From positions 62,001 through 126,000 of the forward strand of contig NZ_NFLV01000006.1 in the NCBI RefSeq assembly GCF_002161065.1: a DNA stretch of 64,000 bases, given 5' to 3'. Numbering within the stretch: the stretch's first letter is position 1; each line of letters starts with the position of its first letter. The notes beneath the pieces are model-generated. The model had not been told where the DNA came from. It ran no database searches and was given only the letters and a program-made list of their open reading frames with translations. This document shows, in pieces, positions 52,771 through 61,466 of the stretch. Origin of the DNA: Eubacterium sp. An11 (GTDB lineage: Bacteria > Bacillota > Clostridia > Lachnospirales > Lachnospiraceae). A program made the translations under genes and the position numbers.

Positions 52771-54540
52771 TCACTTCCAAACTTCGCTTTCCTCCCCTGC
52801 TCCTTTTTCTCTGGCGCTGACTTTCCAGGCCGCGCTTTCCCCTGCTGCCTTCCACAGACTCTGGTAGGCCGGACACCGCTCCAGGAGCTGTTCATGGGTG
52901 CCTGCATCCGCCACTCTGCCTTTTGACAGCACACAGATCTGATCCGCATTTATAATAGAAAGAAGCCGGTGGGCGATGACGATCACTGTTTTTCCGCGGA
53001 TGACCTCGGCGATAGCCTCGTTCATTTTCTCCTCATTCTCGGGATCCATGAATGCGGTCGCCTCGTCAAGGATAATGATCGGCGCGTCTTTTAAAATCGC
53101 CCGGGCCAGGGAAATGCGCTGCCGCTCTCCGCCGGAAAGCTGCCGGCCGCCGTCTCCCGCCATGGTGTGAATCCCTTTCTCCAGACGCCCGAGAAATTCC
53201 ATACACTGGGCCTTTTCGGCCGCCTCCATCACTTCCTCATCGGAGGCGTCAAGCCTGCCCAGACGGATATTTTCAAATAAGCTCATATTAAACAGAAACT
53301 GTTCCTGGGATACGTAAGAGATCTGATCATTCAGGGCTTCCAGACTCATTTCCCGGATGTCCTGCCCGCCAATTCTCACTGCACCGCTGTCCACGTCATA
53401 ATAATGGACCAGCAGCTTTGCCAGAGTGGATTTCCCGCTGCCCGATTCCCCCACCAGAGCCGTCAGGCTGCCCTCCGGCACCTTCAGAGAAATGCCGTGG
53501 AGCACCTCTTCTTCCTTATAAGTAAACCGTACATTTTCAAAAGAAATGTCATATCCGGCGCCGGCAAACGGCTCCTCTGACTGCTGCAGCGGCGGTGTAT
53601 TCATCATGGTTTCCAGGCTCTCAATCTTATAATTGATCTGCGGCAGCGTGGACAGAAAACTCAAAGAACGCAGCAGAGGCGCGCCCACCGCGAAAGACAT
53701 GCACAGCACCAGGACCAGATCCGGCAGAGTGGAATACCCCCGCAGCACCAGATAACTGCCCACAGGCAGAACGAACAGCGACACGCAGGGCAGGATACTG
53801 TTGTAAAGGGCCATCCATGGCCAGCATACTTTGTACCAGTCCAGAGTAAAGTCCCGGTAATTTTTCACATCGGTCTCAAACCTCTGATAGGACTCCCCGT
53901 CCCGGTTAAACACCTTTACTACTTCCATGCCGTTAATGTATTCCACAATGGTATTGTTCATCTTTCTCGCCGCACCGTAATAAGCATCCATCTTGCTGGT
54001 TCCTGCACGATACATGAACATCATGGCCACAAACCCCAGGGGCAGAGAGCACAAAGACAACAGCGCCAGTTTCCAGTCCACAAAAAACATGGCGATAAAT
54101 ACAAAAACCGGAACAGCGATGTTGGCCACACCCTCGGGCAGAGCATGGGCCAGCAGCAGTTCTATGGATTCAATATCATCAATGAACATTTTTTTCAGTG
54201 AACCGACGCCTTTTTCCTGAATGGCGCCCAGAGGCTGTTTTTCCAGCTTTCCCTGCAGAGAAATCCGCAGGTTCATCAGTGTGTGATAGGCGGACTCGTG
54301 GGACAGATCCAGTCCCTTTACATACAAAAGTGCATACAGCACCATGCAAAGAGCAATGGCAGCCACCCGAAAACTGCCTGCCGCCACCGTCAGACTGCCG
54401 CCGGACAGCAGTGGCGCGATGATCTGAAATACAAACAGATAGGGAAGTACGCTCACGGCGACCCCCGCCAGCATCACCACCATGGCCTGCCACGTTTTTG
54501 CGCGGTATTCCCCTGCGTATTCCATCACTTTTTTGAACAA
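52771..54540 (-). CDS. ABC transporter, fused permease and ATPase (cassette 2, first subunit)
   Basis: The 589-residue half-transporter has six helices beginning AMVVMLAGVAVSVLPYLF and an ATPase domain with GESGSGKST, LSGGERQRISLARAIL, IIILDEATAFMDPENE and VIAHRL. All catalytic residues are present, unlike in heterodimers that have one degenerate site. Translation appears to start at a TTG (54540) seven bases after GGGGGAG. It lies 38 bases downstream of the TetR gene and is presumably controlled by it. The substrate is unknown. Confidence 0.9.
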   Translation of the reverse strand: MFKKVMEYAGEYRAKTWQAMVVMLAGVAVSVLPYLFVFQIIAPLLSGGSLTVAAGSFRVAAIALCMVLYALLYVKGLDLSHESAYHTLMNLRISLQGKLEKQPLGAIQEKGVGSLKKMFIDDIESIELLLAHALPEGVANIAVPVFVFIAMFFVDWKLALLSLCSLPLGFVAMMFMYRAGTSKMDAYYGAARKMNNTIVEYINGMEVVKVFNRDGESYQRFETDVKNYRDFTLDWYKVCWPWMALYNSILPCVSLFVLPVGSYLVLRGYSTLPDLVLVLCMSFAVGAPLLRSLSFLSTLPQINYKIESLETMMNTPPLQQSEEPFAGAGYDISFENVRFTYKEEEVLHGISLKVPEGSLTALVGESGSGKSTLAKLLVHYYDVDSGAVRIGGQDIREMSLEALNDQISYVSQEQFLFNMSLFENIRLGRLDASDEEVMEAAEKAQCMEFLGRLEKGIHTMAGDGGRQLSGGERQRISLARAILKDAPIIILDEATAFMDPENEEKMNEAIAEVIRGKTVIVIAHRLLSIINADQICVLSKGRVADAGTHEQLLERCPAYQSLWKAAGESAAWKVSAREKGAGEESEVWK

Positions 54541-54578
54541 ATTTTCTCCCCCTTCCGGCCTGGATAAGTTTTTAACAC

Positions 54579-55214
54579 TTATCCATTGCTATTTTCCGGC
54601 AAAGGAAAACCGAACACCCGGTACCAGTCAAAGAGCCGGCATACCATCAGGCAGTGTTCTTCTATCTGTTCCCAGGTATAATCATGAATGAAAGGTTCAT
54701 AAATAGTCTCCCAGAATGCAGAAAGCAGGATGTGCATTTCCTGACGGGACATTTTTACCGTGGTAAGCCCCCTCCGGAACGCCTCCTCATAATACCCATA
54801 CGTGGCTCCCGTCATCTCTTCCACCCAGTCATGCTGGAAATGCGAATAACAGGTACCCTCCGCGCATTTCAGCAAAAGTACGAATCCGTCGTGACGCTCA
54901 TAAAGATACTCAAACCACCACATCATATAACTCACATCCATATCCCACGCCTTTATCAGGGCTTCATCGGAGAGTTTCTCCGGACCGCTTCCCTTCTTTT
55001 CCTGAAGAATCACCTGGAGATCCGCCACCGTATCTGCCACCACAGCGCAGAACAGATCCTCTTTTCCTTTATAGCGTTTGTAGAGCGCTCCCGTGGTCAC
55101 CCGGGCCTTCTCGCAGATGGTTTTCAGAGATGCTTTTTCAAAACCTAACTCTAAAAATTCTTCTTTCGCACTGACCAGAATACGCGGATCAATACTGCGG
55201 TCTGCCTTTGCCAT
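54579..55214 (-). CDS. TetR-family regulator of ABC cassette 2
   Basis: The 211-residue protein has an N-terminal TetR helix-turn-helix (about residues 8-52, SLKTICEKARVTTGALYKRY) and a ligand-binding domain rich in aromatic residues (MMWWFEYLYERHDGFV). The ATG at 55214 has AGGAGG eight bases upstream; the upstream frame extension crosses the operator and is rejected. It heads a TetR-ABC-ABC operon. A 34-base near-palindrome 27 bases upstream is the likely self-regulatory operator. The inducer is probably a substrate of the transporter (inference). Confidence 0.9.
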   Translation of the reverse strand: MAKADRSIDPRILVSAKEEFLELGFEKASLKTICEKARVTTGALYKRYKGKEDLFCAVVADTVADLQVILQEKKGSGPEKLSDEALIKAWDMDVSYMMWWFEYLYERHDGFVLLLKCAEGTCYSHFQHDWVEEMTGATYGYYEEAFRRGLTTVKMSRQEMHILLSAFWETIYEPFIHDYTWEQIEEHCLMVCRLFDWYRVFGFPLPENSNG

Positions 55215-55240
55215 AATTTCTTCCTCCTGTGCACATTTAT

Positions 55241-55274
55241 TTGATAATTTGATTATCGATAATCTGATTATCAA
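55241..55274. promoter_or_regulatory. Near-perfect 34-base palindrome, TetR operator
   Basis: Two 17-base half-sites (55241-55257 and 55258-55274) differ from perfect dyad symmetry at only two base pairs. The core GATTATCGATAATC (55251-55264) is itself perfectly symmetric. Position just upstream of the regulator's ribosome site suits repression. Confidence 0.7.
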
Positions 55275-55407
55275 TATAGCATTGGAAACGCTGCCAGTCA
55301 ACGAGTGGACGGCAGCGCTATTGGTGAAAAATATTCAATAAGTGATTCTTAATAAACTTTATCATTGAGGTGCGTCCCCGGGCAGCTTCCGGCGGACACT
55401 GCATCTC

Positions 55408-57144
55408 TTATTTTTGCAGTTTCCAGCCGATGGCTTCCTGACGTCCCGTGACAAAATCGGCGTAAAGGCCTTTTTGTTTTATCAGCTCCTCATGCCGGCC
55501 TTTCTGTACCAGCTCTCCTTTATCAATGGCGAGGATCTGGTCGGCATTGCGCACCGTTTTCAGTCGGTGGGCGATCATGATGATGGTTTTGTCCCGGGTC
55601 AGTGCCTCGATGGCTTTCTGCAGCCGGTCCTCATTCTCGGGATCTATGTTTGCCGTGGCCTCGTCAAGGATGACGATGGGTGCGTCCTTGATCATGGCGC
55701 GGGCAATGCTGATCCTCTGTTTTTCTCCTCCGGACAGAGAGGCGCCGCCTTCACCGATCACAGTCTGGTAGCCATCCGGAAGCGCCTCAATAAATGTATC
55801 GCAGCAGGCCTGCCGGGCCGCCGCCACAACTTCCTCGTGAGTGGCGTCAGGTTTTCCGAATTTGATATTGTTCTCGATGGTATCAGCAAAAAGATACACA
55901 TTCTGAAATACCATACTGATCTGATCCATGAGCGATTCCAGGGTATATTCCCTCACATCTTTTCCGTCAATGCGGATGCTTCCCTGATTTACGTCCCAGA
56001 AACGGGCAATGAGATTACACATCGTCGTTTTGCCGGAGCCGCTGGGACCGACGATGGCCGTAGTGGTCTTATCCGGCAGATGCACGGTGATGCCGCGGAG
56101 AATCTCTTTATTTCCATAAGAAAAATGTACATTTTCCAACATGATATCATGACTCTCCGGGTGAATTGCACTGCCGCCCTCATCCATCTGCGGTATGACG
56201 TCAGTCTGATTGGCGTGGTCAATGGAACTTCCCACCAGCCGGAGCATGGCCATGCCGCTTCCGGCCGACTCAATCTGGCTGAATACCAGAAATGAAATGA
56301 TGATAGACATCAGAGTATTGGCAAGGCTCATGGTGCCATGGAGATAAAAGTATACCGCCGCCAGCATGATCAGTACCCCGAATGCCTGCAGGACAAATCC
56401 CTGAGCCATGGTATACGAGGTAAAAAGCCTCTCCATGGCAAAATTGTATCTGCGGTTTTCTTCCAGGGCGTCTCTCACTTTTTTATCTCCTTTTCCTGTC
56501 AGATTAAAAGATTTGATAACGCTCATCCCCTGAATCTGTTCCAGCACAGCGCTGACCATCCTGGCTTCGGAGGCCTGCCTTTTCGGCGCGATCTTTGCGG
56601 ACTTTCTTTCCATGGAAGAGGTGATCAACAGATAGAGGATTGTTCCTGCCACTGCCAGCAGACCGACGCGCCAGTCAAAGATAAGCACCAGCTCAAGAAA
56701 CACCAGCGCATTCATCAATCCGCCCAGCATGTTAACCAGCACCACTGGCCCGGTATTTTCCAATTCTTCCAGCACCGTGGTGACCACGCCGGTAATCTCT
56801 CCCAGATTACTGCTGTTAAAATATCCCATGGGTACAGTTTTTAATTTATTGCCGATGGCCACCCGCTTATTGGCCACCATAAAATATCCGGCGTGGGTCT
56901 GCTGCAGCTGGGAAAAATAGTTGGTCACCGTCTTCCCCGCAATACTGATGACCAGCAGAAGAAGCGCTGTCCAGGCTGCGCTATATCCCTGCTCATGTTC
57001 TGTCAGAGCCAGCACCACGTAGTAGATGGCCCCCACCTGAAACATATGGAACACCGCATAGAGAAATCCCATCCCAATGGATGCATTTACATTTTTTCGT
57101 TCCTCCCCGGCAAAGTCCCAGAGCTTTTTTAAAATATTCAGCAT
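55408..57144 (-). CDS. ABC transporter, fused permease and ATPase (cassette 1, second subunit)
   Basis: The 578-residue half-transporter has six helices and an ATPase domain with GPSGSGKTT, LSGGEKQRISIARAMI, IVILDEATANIDPENE and MIAHRL. Its start overlaps the end of the preceding ABC gene by seven bases, indicating coupled translation and a heterodimer. The membrane part (GYSAAWTALLLLVISIAGK, MGYFNSSNLGEITGVVTT) is related to the second subunit of cassette 2, which supports duplication of the whole cassette. The substrate is unknown. Confidence 0.9.
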   Translation of the reverse strand: MLNILKKLWDFAGEERKNVNASIGMGFLYAVFHMFQVGAIYYVVLALTEHEQGYSAAWTALLLLVISIAGKTVTNYFSQLQQTHAGYFMVANKRVAIGNKLKTVPMGYFNSSNLGEITGVVTTVLEELENTGPVVLVNMLGGLMNALVFLELVLIFDWRVGLLAVAGTILYLLITSSMERKSAKIAPKRQASEARMVSAVLEQIQGMSVIKSFNLTGKGDKKVRDALEENRRYNFAMERLFTSYTMAQGFVLQAFGVLIMLAAVYFYLHGTMSLANTLMSIIISFLVFSQIESAGSGMAMLRLVGSSIDHANQTDVIPQMDEGGSAIHPESHDIMLENVHFSYGNKEILRGITVHLPDKTTTAIVGPSGSGKTTMCNLIARFWDVNQGSIRIDGKDVREYTLESLMDQISMVFQNVYLFADTIENNIKFGKPDATHEEVVAAARQACCDTFIEALPDGYQTVIGEGGASLSGGEKQRISIARAMIKDAPIVILDEATANIDPENEDRLQKAIEALTRDKTIIMIAHRLKTVRNADQILAIDKGELVQKGRHEELIKQKGLYADFVTGRQEAIGWKLQK

Positions 57145-58949
57145 GCTTTTCCACCGTCCTTTCCTTCGCCGCAGGCTGCGTTTTCGTCCGTCGCCGGGCG
57201 GATGTCTGCTTCCGTCCGGTTATCTTTTGCTCCCAGATGCGCCTGCCACATGGAGCGGTACAAAGCGCAGCCGGAAAGAAGCTCCTCATGGGTGCCGCCC
57301 GCCTCAATTCTCCCGTCTTTCACCACGATGATCTGGTCGGCGTCGGTGATGGTGGACAGCCGGTGGGCAATGACAATGACGGTCTTTCCCTGCACAAGCT
57401 CTGCCACTGCTCTCTGGATGAGAGCCTCATTCTCGGGATCGATGTATGCGGTCGCCTCATCAAAAATCACTATCGGCGCGTCTTTTAAGAGAGCTCTGGC
57501 AATAGCAATCCGCTGCCGCTCACCGCCGGACAGATGAGCGCCGCCCTCACCGACTCTGGTCTCATAGCCATTTTCCAGCTGGCGGATGAAACCGTCGCAG
57601 CCAGCTCTTTTGGCCACTTCCTCCACCTTCCTGTCGGTGGCCCGCACATTTCCCATACGGATATTTTCCCGTATGGTATCATCGAAGAGATAATTATCCT
57701 GAGACACAAAGGCAATCTGGTCATAAAGTTCTGTGAGGGGAATCTCCTGCAGATCATGGTCCCCCATAGTGATCCTGCCTTTCTTCACATCCCAGAATCC
57801 TGCGATCAGTCTCGTGATGGTGGATTTGCCGCCGCCGGACGGCCCCACAAAGGCTGTCATGGTTCCTTCCGGAATCCGCAGGCTCACATCATGAAGAATC
57901 TCTTTGTCCTCGTGATAGCCGAAGGACACATGATCCACCACGATATTCCGGTTGTCAAACCGTACATTTTCTGTGCCGTGCTCCTGCTCCTCTCCGTCAA
58001 GAATCTCATCCACCGAACCGACGATGGTTCCTACCCTGGCCAGACTGTCCACAAAATTCATCGCCGCCAGCAGTGGTCCCGCAATTCCAAGAGAGAGCAC
58101 CACCGTGGTAATAAATGTCTCCACCGGCAGACTCCCGCTTTGATACAACAACCAGCCCACCGGAAGAACGGTAATCATAGTGGCCGGCGCCACCGCCTTG
58201 GACAGGGATACCGGAAACTGACAGCTCTTCATCCAATTATAAAAATATGCGGCGTTTGCCATGATTTTATCTGTAAACTTCGCATAAGAACTGTTTCCCT
58301 GGTTGAACGCCTTAATCACCTCAATGCCGCCGATGTACTCCACAATGGCAGAATTCATGGCCTGGGTGGTCCGCACGGAACCCTCATACTGTTTCCCGTA
58401 GCCGGCCATGACCATCATCATAAATGCCATGCCCACCGGAATGGATACCAGAGACAGCAGTGCCATGCGCCAGTCCAGGATAAACAGATAGATAAAAATG
58501 CACACCGGCCCGAAAATATTCGACATCATCTCCGGCAGCAGATGGGCCAGCGGCGTTTCCATACTCTCCACCTGGTCCACGATAATCTGTTTGATTTTGC
58601 CGCTGGACGTATCCAGGATCGTCCCCAAAGGCATTTTCGGCAATTTTTCCAGCACTCGCTCCCGGATATTTTTCAGGATGGAGAACGTTGCGTGATGCGA
58701 CATGGACAACGCCAGATTATAGAGCAGCGTGCGCATCAGATATCCCGCCAGAGCAATGACACACCATCTGACATAAAAATTCCAGTCCCGGTTTCCGCCC
58801 AGCAGGGCGATGATCATCTGCGCCGCCGCAAAATAGGGCAGCATCCCCAAAAGCACTCCGGCCGCCGCCGAGATCATTGCCCGTACCAAACCTCCGTGCT
58901 CGCTTTTTCCCAGCTCCCACAACCGGAGCATCGGACTTTTGCTTTGCAT
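57138..58949 (-). CDS. ABC transporter, fused permease and ATPase (cassette 1, first subunit)
   Basis: The 603-residue half-transporter has six helices (starting MISAAAGVLLGMLPYFAAAQ) and an ATPase domain with GPSGGGKST, LSGGERQRIAIARALL, IVIFDEATAYIDPENE and VIAHRL, followed by a charged 25-residue tail. GGGAGG stands seven bases before the ATG. It shares with the cassette 2 first subunit the segment GVGSL/DTSSGKIKQ-type loop and IDDIESIE/VDQVESME helix, as expected of paralogues. It is separated from the TetR gene by 126 bases with possible operator half-sites near 58993-59003. Confidence 0.9.
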   Translation of the reverse strand: MQSKSPMLRLWELGKSEHGGLVRAMISAAAGVLLGMLPYFAAAQMIIALLGGNRDWNFYVRWCVIALAGYLMRTLLYNLALSMSHHATFSILKNIRERVLEKLPKMPLGTILDTSSGKIKQIIVDQVESMETPLAHLLPEMMSNIFGPVCIFIYLFILDWRMALLSLVSIPVGMAFMMMVMAGYGKQYEGSVRTTQAMNSAIVEYIGGIEVIKAFNQGNSSYAKFTDKIMANAAYFYNWMKSCQFPVSLSKAVAPATMITVLPVGWLLYQSGSLPVETFITTVVLSLGIAGPLLAAMNFVDSLARVGTIVGSVDEILDGEEQEHGTENVRFDNRNIVVDHVSFGYHEDKEILHDVSLRIPEGTMTAFVGPSGGGKSTITRLIAGFWDVKKGRITMGDHDLQEIPLTELYDQIAFVSQDNYLFDDTIRENIRMGNVRATDRKVEEVAKRAGCDGFIRQLENGYETRVGEGGAHLSGGERQRIAIARALLKDAPIVIFDEATAYIDPENEALIQRAVAELVQGKTVIVIAHRLSTITDADQIIVVKDGRIEAGGTHEELLSGCALYRSMWQAHLGAKDNRTEADIRPATDENAACGEGKDGGKAC

Positions 58950-59075
58950 ACATATACCTCCCTTTTATTAGTTTTTCCTTTCTTTGATTAGTTCAAGCTA
59001 ACCAAAAGGATTTATTTTAAGACTGCCGGTTTTGGTCCGGCAGCCCCATTGACGCACAATTCAATATAAAACCTC

Positions 59076-59708
59076 TCACCCTTCATATTTTTCCGGCGAA
59101 AAAATGGTATCGAACCCCGCCATATGATATCGCTCCAGCATCTTCACATAGCGTTTGGCGTCCTCCTTTTTCATCCGATGGCGCACAATCTCAAATATGC
59201 TGTCAAAATAGGCATTGGTCACAATATGCAGAAATTCCTCCGTCACCTGTCCGGATCTAATACTCTCACATCCGATAACCTCCATGTACTTATAAGTGTA
59301 TTCCACCTCAATGCGGGTCAGATCATCCACAAAATTCTGGAATTCCGTTCCGTAGGAAGCGTCCAGCACCAGCCGGAAAGCGTCAAAATTCTCATAAATA
59401 TAATCAATAATATTCTCCATCCCGTCTGCAGTGTACTTTCCCATGGTTTCCACCTGCTTCTGCTCATCAAACTGATGAAAGGTCTCCTGAATATCCATGA
59501 ACATCTTCATCATGCCGTCCACCGCCGGCTCCACGATAGCCCGGAACAGCCCCTGCTTATCTTTAAACCGCACATAGATGGAATTGGTGCTGGTACCTGC
59601 CGCCGCAGCGATCACCCGCAGGGAAGCATCCTTGTACCCGTTTTTTAAAAATTCTTCTTTGGCGCATTGAAGAATCCTCTCCGAAACGCCCTCGATCTGT
59701 TTTGCCAT
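59076..59708 (-). CDS. TetR-family regulator of ABC cassette 1
   Basis: The 210-residue protein has a TetR helix-turn-helix (about residues 6-50, SLRVIAAAAGTSTNSIYVRF) and a ligand domain with YENFDAFRLVLDASYGTEF. AGGAGA precedes the ATG. A perfect palindrome 65 bases upstream is a likely operator. It is followed by the two ABC genes on the same strand. This regulator and that of cassette 2 are only distantly alike, so the regulators have diverged faster than the transporters. Confidence 0.9.
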   Translation of the reverse strand: MAKQIEGVSERILQCAKEEFLKNGYKDASLRVIAAAAGTSTNSIYVRFKDKQGLFRAIVEPAVDGMMKMFMDIQETFHQFDEQKQVETMGKYTADGMENIIDYIYENFDAFRLVLDASYGTEFQNFVDDLTRIEVEYTYKYMEVIGCESIRSGQVTEEFLHIVTNAYFDSIFEIVRHRMKKEDAKRYVKMLERYHMAGFDTIFSPEKYEG

Positions 59709-59772
59709 ATATGATTCTCCTGTCTGTATGATTTTATTGTCTGTGTCTTCGCATCATCAATTCATAACATCG

Positions 59773-59793
59773 TTTCATAACACTGTTATGAAA
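59773..59793. promoter_or_regulatory. Perfect palindrome, TetR operator of cassette 1
   Basis: TTTCATAACA at 59773-59782 and its exact complement at 59784-59793 flank a single central base. It lies in the promoter region of the TetR gene; TTCATAAC also occurs once more at 59761. Confidence 0.65.
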
Positions 59794-59800
59794 TTAGCAC

Positions 59801-59832
59801 AAAAAAATCCGGGTGTCAATATTGACACCCGG
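59801..59832 (-). terminator. Rho-independent terminator, minus strand
   Basis: A perfect 12+12-base palindrome (59809-59832) is followed on the minus strand by ATTTTTTT. It would stop transcripts coming from the phage-type genes or from the antisense RNA before they enter the TetR promoter. Confidence 0.75.
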
Positions 59833-59967
59833 GGAAAATGGGTAGTTGAGAAACTTTCTTAATTTTTAATTGTTTTAATATGTTTTATATTTTATTGATA
59901 GATTTTTGTCCTTTTATATGTTATCATAAACATGCTGTCGTACCTCCAGCAGAAAGGGGGTGGATGC

Positions 59968-60057
59968 ATGGAAGATATTCTCTCATTATTGCTTGTCACT
60001 GTCGCAGCGGATGTAATTAGCTATTACATACGCAAATGGCTGGACAGTGACAAATAG
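59968..60057 (+). CDS. 29-residue hydrophobic peptide, type I toxin-like
   Basis: The ATG at 59968 follows a very strong ribosome site (AAAGGGGGTGG, 59954-59964). The peptide MEDILSLLLVTVAADVISYY continues with a short charged tail, RKWLDSDK. One helix and a basic/acidic end is the usual look of small membrane toxins of type I systems in Firmicutes. A terminator follows 43 bases later. A strong opposing promoter at 60178-60206 could make an antisense RNA over the message's 3' part. I recall similar peptides ending in CKWLD in Lachnospiraceae, but no named family is claimed. Confidence 0.65.
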   Translation: MEDILSLLLVTVAADVISYYIRKWLDSDK

Positions 60058-60100
60058 ACAGCAAACAGCCTAAGCGGCATAGCTCACCGTAAAGAGCGAG

Positions 60101-60140
60101 AAATCCCTCAGAGGTGCCACTCTGAGGGATTTCGTTTCTT
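60101..60140 (+). terminator. Rho-independent terminator of the toxin-like gene
   Basis: A perfect 13-base stem (60101-60113 with 60120-60132) and 6-base loop are followed by CGTTTCTT. It may also act on the opposing antisense transcript. Confidence 0.8.
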
Positions 60141-60177
60141 CATGGAAGCTAACTCTCTTTATTGCTTAGCTGATATT

Positions 60178-60206
60178 ATAATATGCGATTCTGGCGAAAA
60201 AGTCAA
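60178..60206 (-). promoter_or_regulatory. Promoter of a putative antisense antitoxin RNA
   Basis: Minus-strand TTGACT (60206-60201) and TATTAT (60183-60178) are 17 bases apart; TATAAT overlaps the latter. Transcription would start near 60171 and run into the toxin-like message. Two copies of an 18-of-19-base direct repeat (60216-60234 and 60241-60259) lie just upstream. Confidence 0.55.
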
Positions 60207-60215
60207 CATCTTTTC

Positions 60216-60259
60216 TAAAGTAATATCAACAAATTTTTTGTAAAGCAATATCAACAAAT
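60216..60259. repeat. Two direct repeats upstream of the antisense promoter
   Basis: TAAAGTAATATCAACAAAT at 60216 and TAAAGCAATATCAACAAAT at 60241 differ at one base and are offset by 25 bases. They could be protein-binding sites. Confidence 0.6.
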
Positions 60260-60350
60260 AAACATCGCATCCCACATGTTAATGGGTTACAACTGAAATC
60301 TAACATTTGTTTAGTTTATTATTTAATAGGAAGATATTCCATATCTTTTA

Positions 60351-60860
60351 TCAATGAAATGGAAGCTGTTCATCTATCTCATCCGATACTTTCATGAACC
60401 CATCATTGTAAGTAGGAAATGATTGCTGCTGATATTGTTGTTCTTCCCTTTGCTGGTTTTGGCTATGTTGGTACCCTCCCGAACTTTGGCCTCCATATTG
60501 TTCATCACCGTATTGTCTTCCGGAATTTAGTTCACTTGCGCTTTTACTCTCCGCGAACTCCTGATCTTCAACCACGACATCCGTTGTATATACCTTCCTC
60601 CCATCTCTATTTGTATACGAACCAGTCTGTATTCTCCCGGTAATTACAATTTTTGTTCCCTGTCGGAAATATTTTCCCGCAAACTCGGCCGTCTTCCCAA
60701 ATGCCACGCATGAAACAAAATCTGCATCCGGTTCCCCCTCCCGTTTGAAACGTCTCGGCACAGCAAGAGTGTATCTCGCAACAGCCATAGGATTCTCCCC
60801 GGCAGTATATCTCATCTCAATATCTCTGGTCAATCTTCCCATCAAAATTACTTTATTCAT
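60351..60860 (-). CDS. ssb: Single-stranded DNA-binding protein, phage-type
   Basis: Binds single-stranded DNA in replication and repair. The 169-residue protein has the OB fold (MNKVILMGRLTRDIEMRYTA, VARYTLAVPRRFKREGE, DFVSCVAFGKTAEFAGKYF, GSYTNRDGRKVYTTDVVVED). A Gln/Ser/Gly-rich tail ends in DEIDEQLPFH, a functional partner-binding tip. The ATG at 60860 follows AGGAGGG. The small phage-like neighbours and the lack of rpsF/rpsR beside it show this is not the housekeeping copy but one of a prophage or similar element. Confidence 0.92.
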   Translation of the reverse strand: MNKVILMGRLTRDIEMRYTAGENPMAVARYTLAVPRRFKREGEPDADFVSCVAFGKTAEFAGKYFRQGTKIVITGRIQTGSYTNRDGRKVYTTDVVVEDQEFAESKSASELNSGRQYGDEQYGGQSSGGYQHSQNQQREEQQYQQQSFPTYNDGFMKVSDEIDEQLPFH

Positions 60861-60870
60861 CGCCACCCTC

Positions 60871-61047
60871 CTACTCTTTGTATTTCCTTCCACCGCACCA
60901 GCAATAATCTTTTGTCGGTACCCACTCTTCTGTTACCCATTTAGGCCCCTCTTTGCTTTCCATACATGCATGACTTCCATCTCCGCAATATATTGCATTG
61001 CTGCAATTCTCACATGTTTTCTTTTCTCTTTTCTTTTTCTTTGACAC
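60871..61047 (-). CDS. Small Cys-rich zinc-binding protein, phage-type
   Basis: A 58-residue protein starting at GTG (61047) seven bases after AAAGGAG. After a lysine-rich start it has CENCSNAIYCGDGSHAC and CWCGGRKY, two Cys clusters that probably bind zinc. It ends ten bases before the ssb start and begins within the end of the preceding gene, a compact packing typical of phage genes. A longer frame to 61110 without a ribosome site is rejected. The function is unknown. Confidence 0.75.
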   Translation of the reverse strand: MSKKKKREKKTCENCSNAIYCGDGSHACMESKEGPKWVTEEWVPTKDYCWCGGRKYKE

Positions 61048-61417
61048 TTTTTCCACTCCTTTCTGGCCAATATGGCTCCGGCACATAATATGGTTGCCAT
61101 GCAGAGACAACGCTTAACCGCCTGAACCCATCCGAACACACAAATCCTTCTATCCTGGTAGGACCATAACGATTTGTATACATCCCACGGACAACCTTTC
61201 CCACATTCGTGCTGATCCAAACTTCTTGGCCTTCTTCCGGCTGATATTCCTTCGTCAAAATCCAATCGTTATTCACATACTTGCAAATGATATCTTCTAC
61301 GCATTTGAGACAATACTCCCAAGATTTTTTCATATAAAAATCCTCAGATATGCATTCGCTTCCAACTTTTCCATGTAAATCTTGTATCTCTTCCAGAATT
61401 TTCTCTAACACTTGCAC
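61010..61417 (-). CDS. Phage-type protein with DUF551-like domain
   Basis: The 135-residue protein starts at a GTG (61417) five bases after GAGGAGG, rather than at the open frame's first ATG (61459). The region from NNDWILTKEYQPEEGQEVWI to VVSAWQPYYVPEPYWP follows the pattern of DUF551 and similar phage proteins: W near the start, PEEG, a short strand pair, then a late W-P-PEP. The first 50 residues are helical with KILEEIQDLHGKV. The 3' end overlaps the next gene. No activity is known. Confidence 0.72.
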   Translation of the reverse strand: MQVLEKILEEIQDLHGKVGSECISEDFYMKKSWEYCLKCVEDIICKYVNNDWILTKEYQPEEGQEVWISTNVGKVVRGMYTNRYGPTRIEGFVCSDGFRRLSVVSAWQPYYVPEPYWPERSGKSVKEKEKRKENM

Positions 61418-61466
61418 GTCAGCCTCCTCTTTCCTGATATGTTCCGTCCAGAAGCTCATTTGTCAT

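Noticed and set aside
57534-58991. 485-residue plus-strand open frame opposite an ABC transporter gene
   Set aside because: It is the mirror of a well-supported ABC gene, has no ribosome site and is rich in His, Arg and Gln with no domain.
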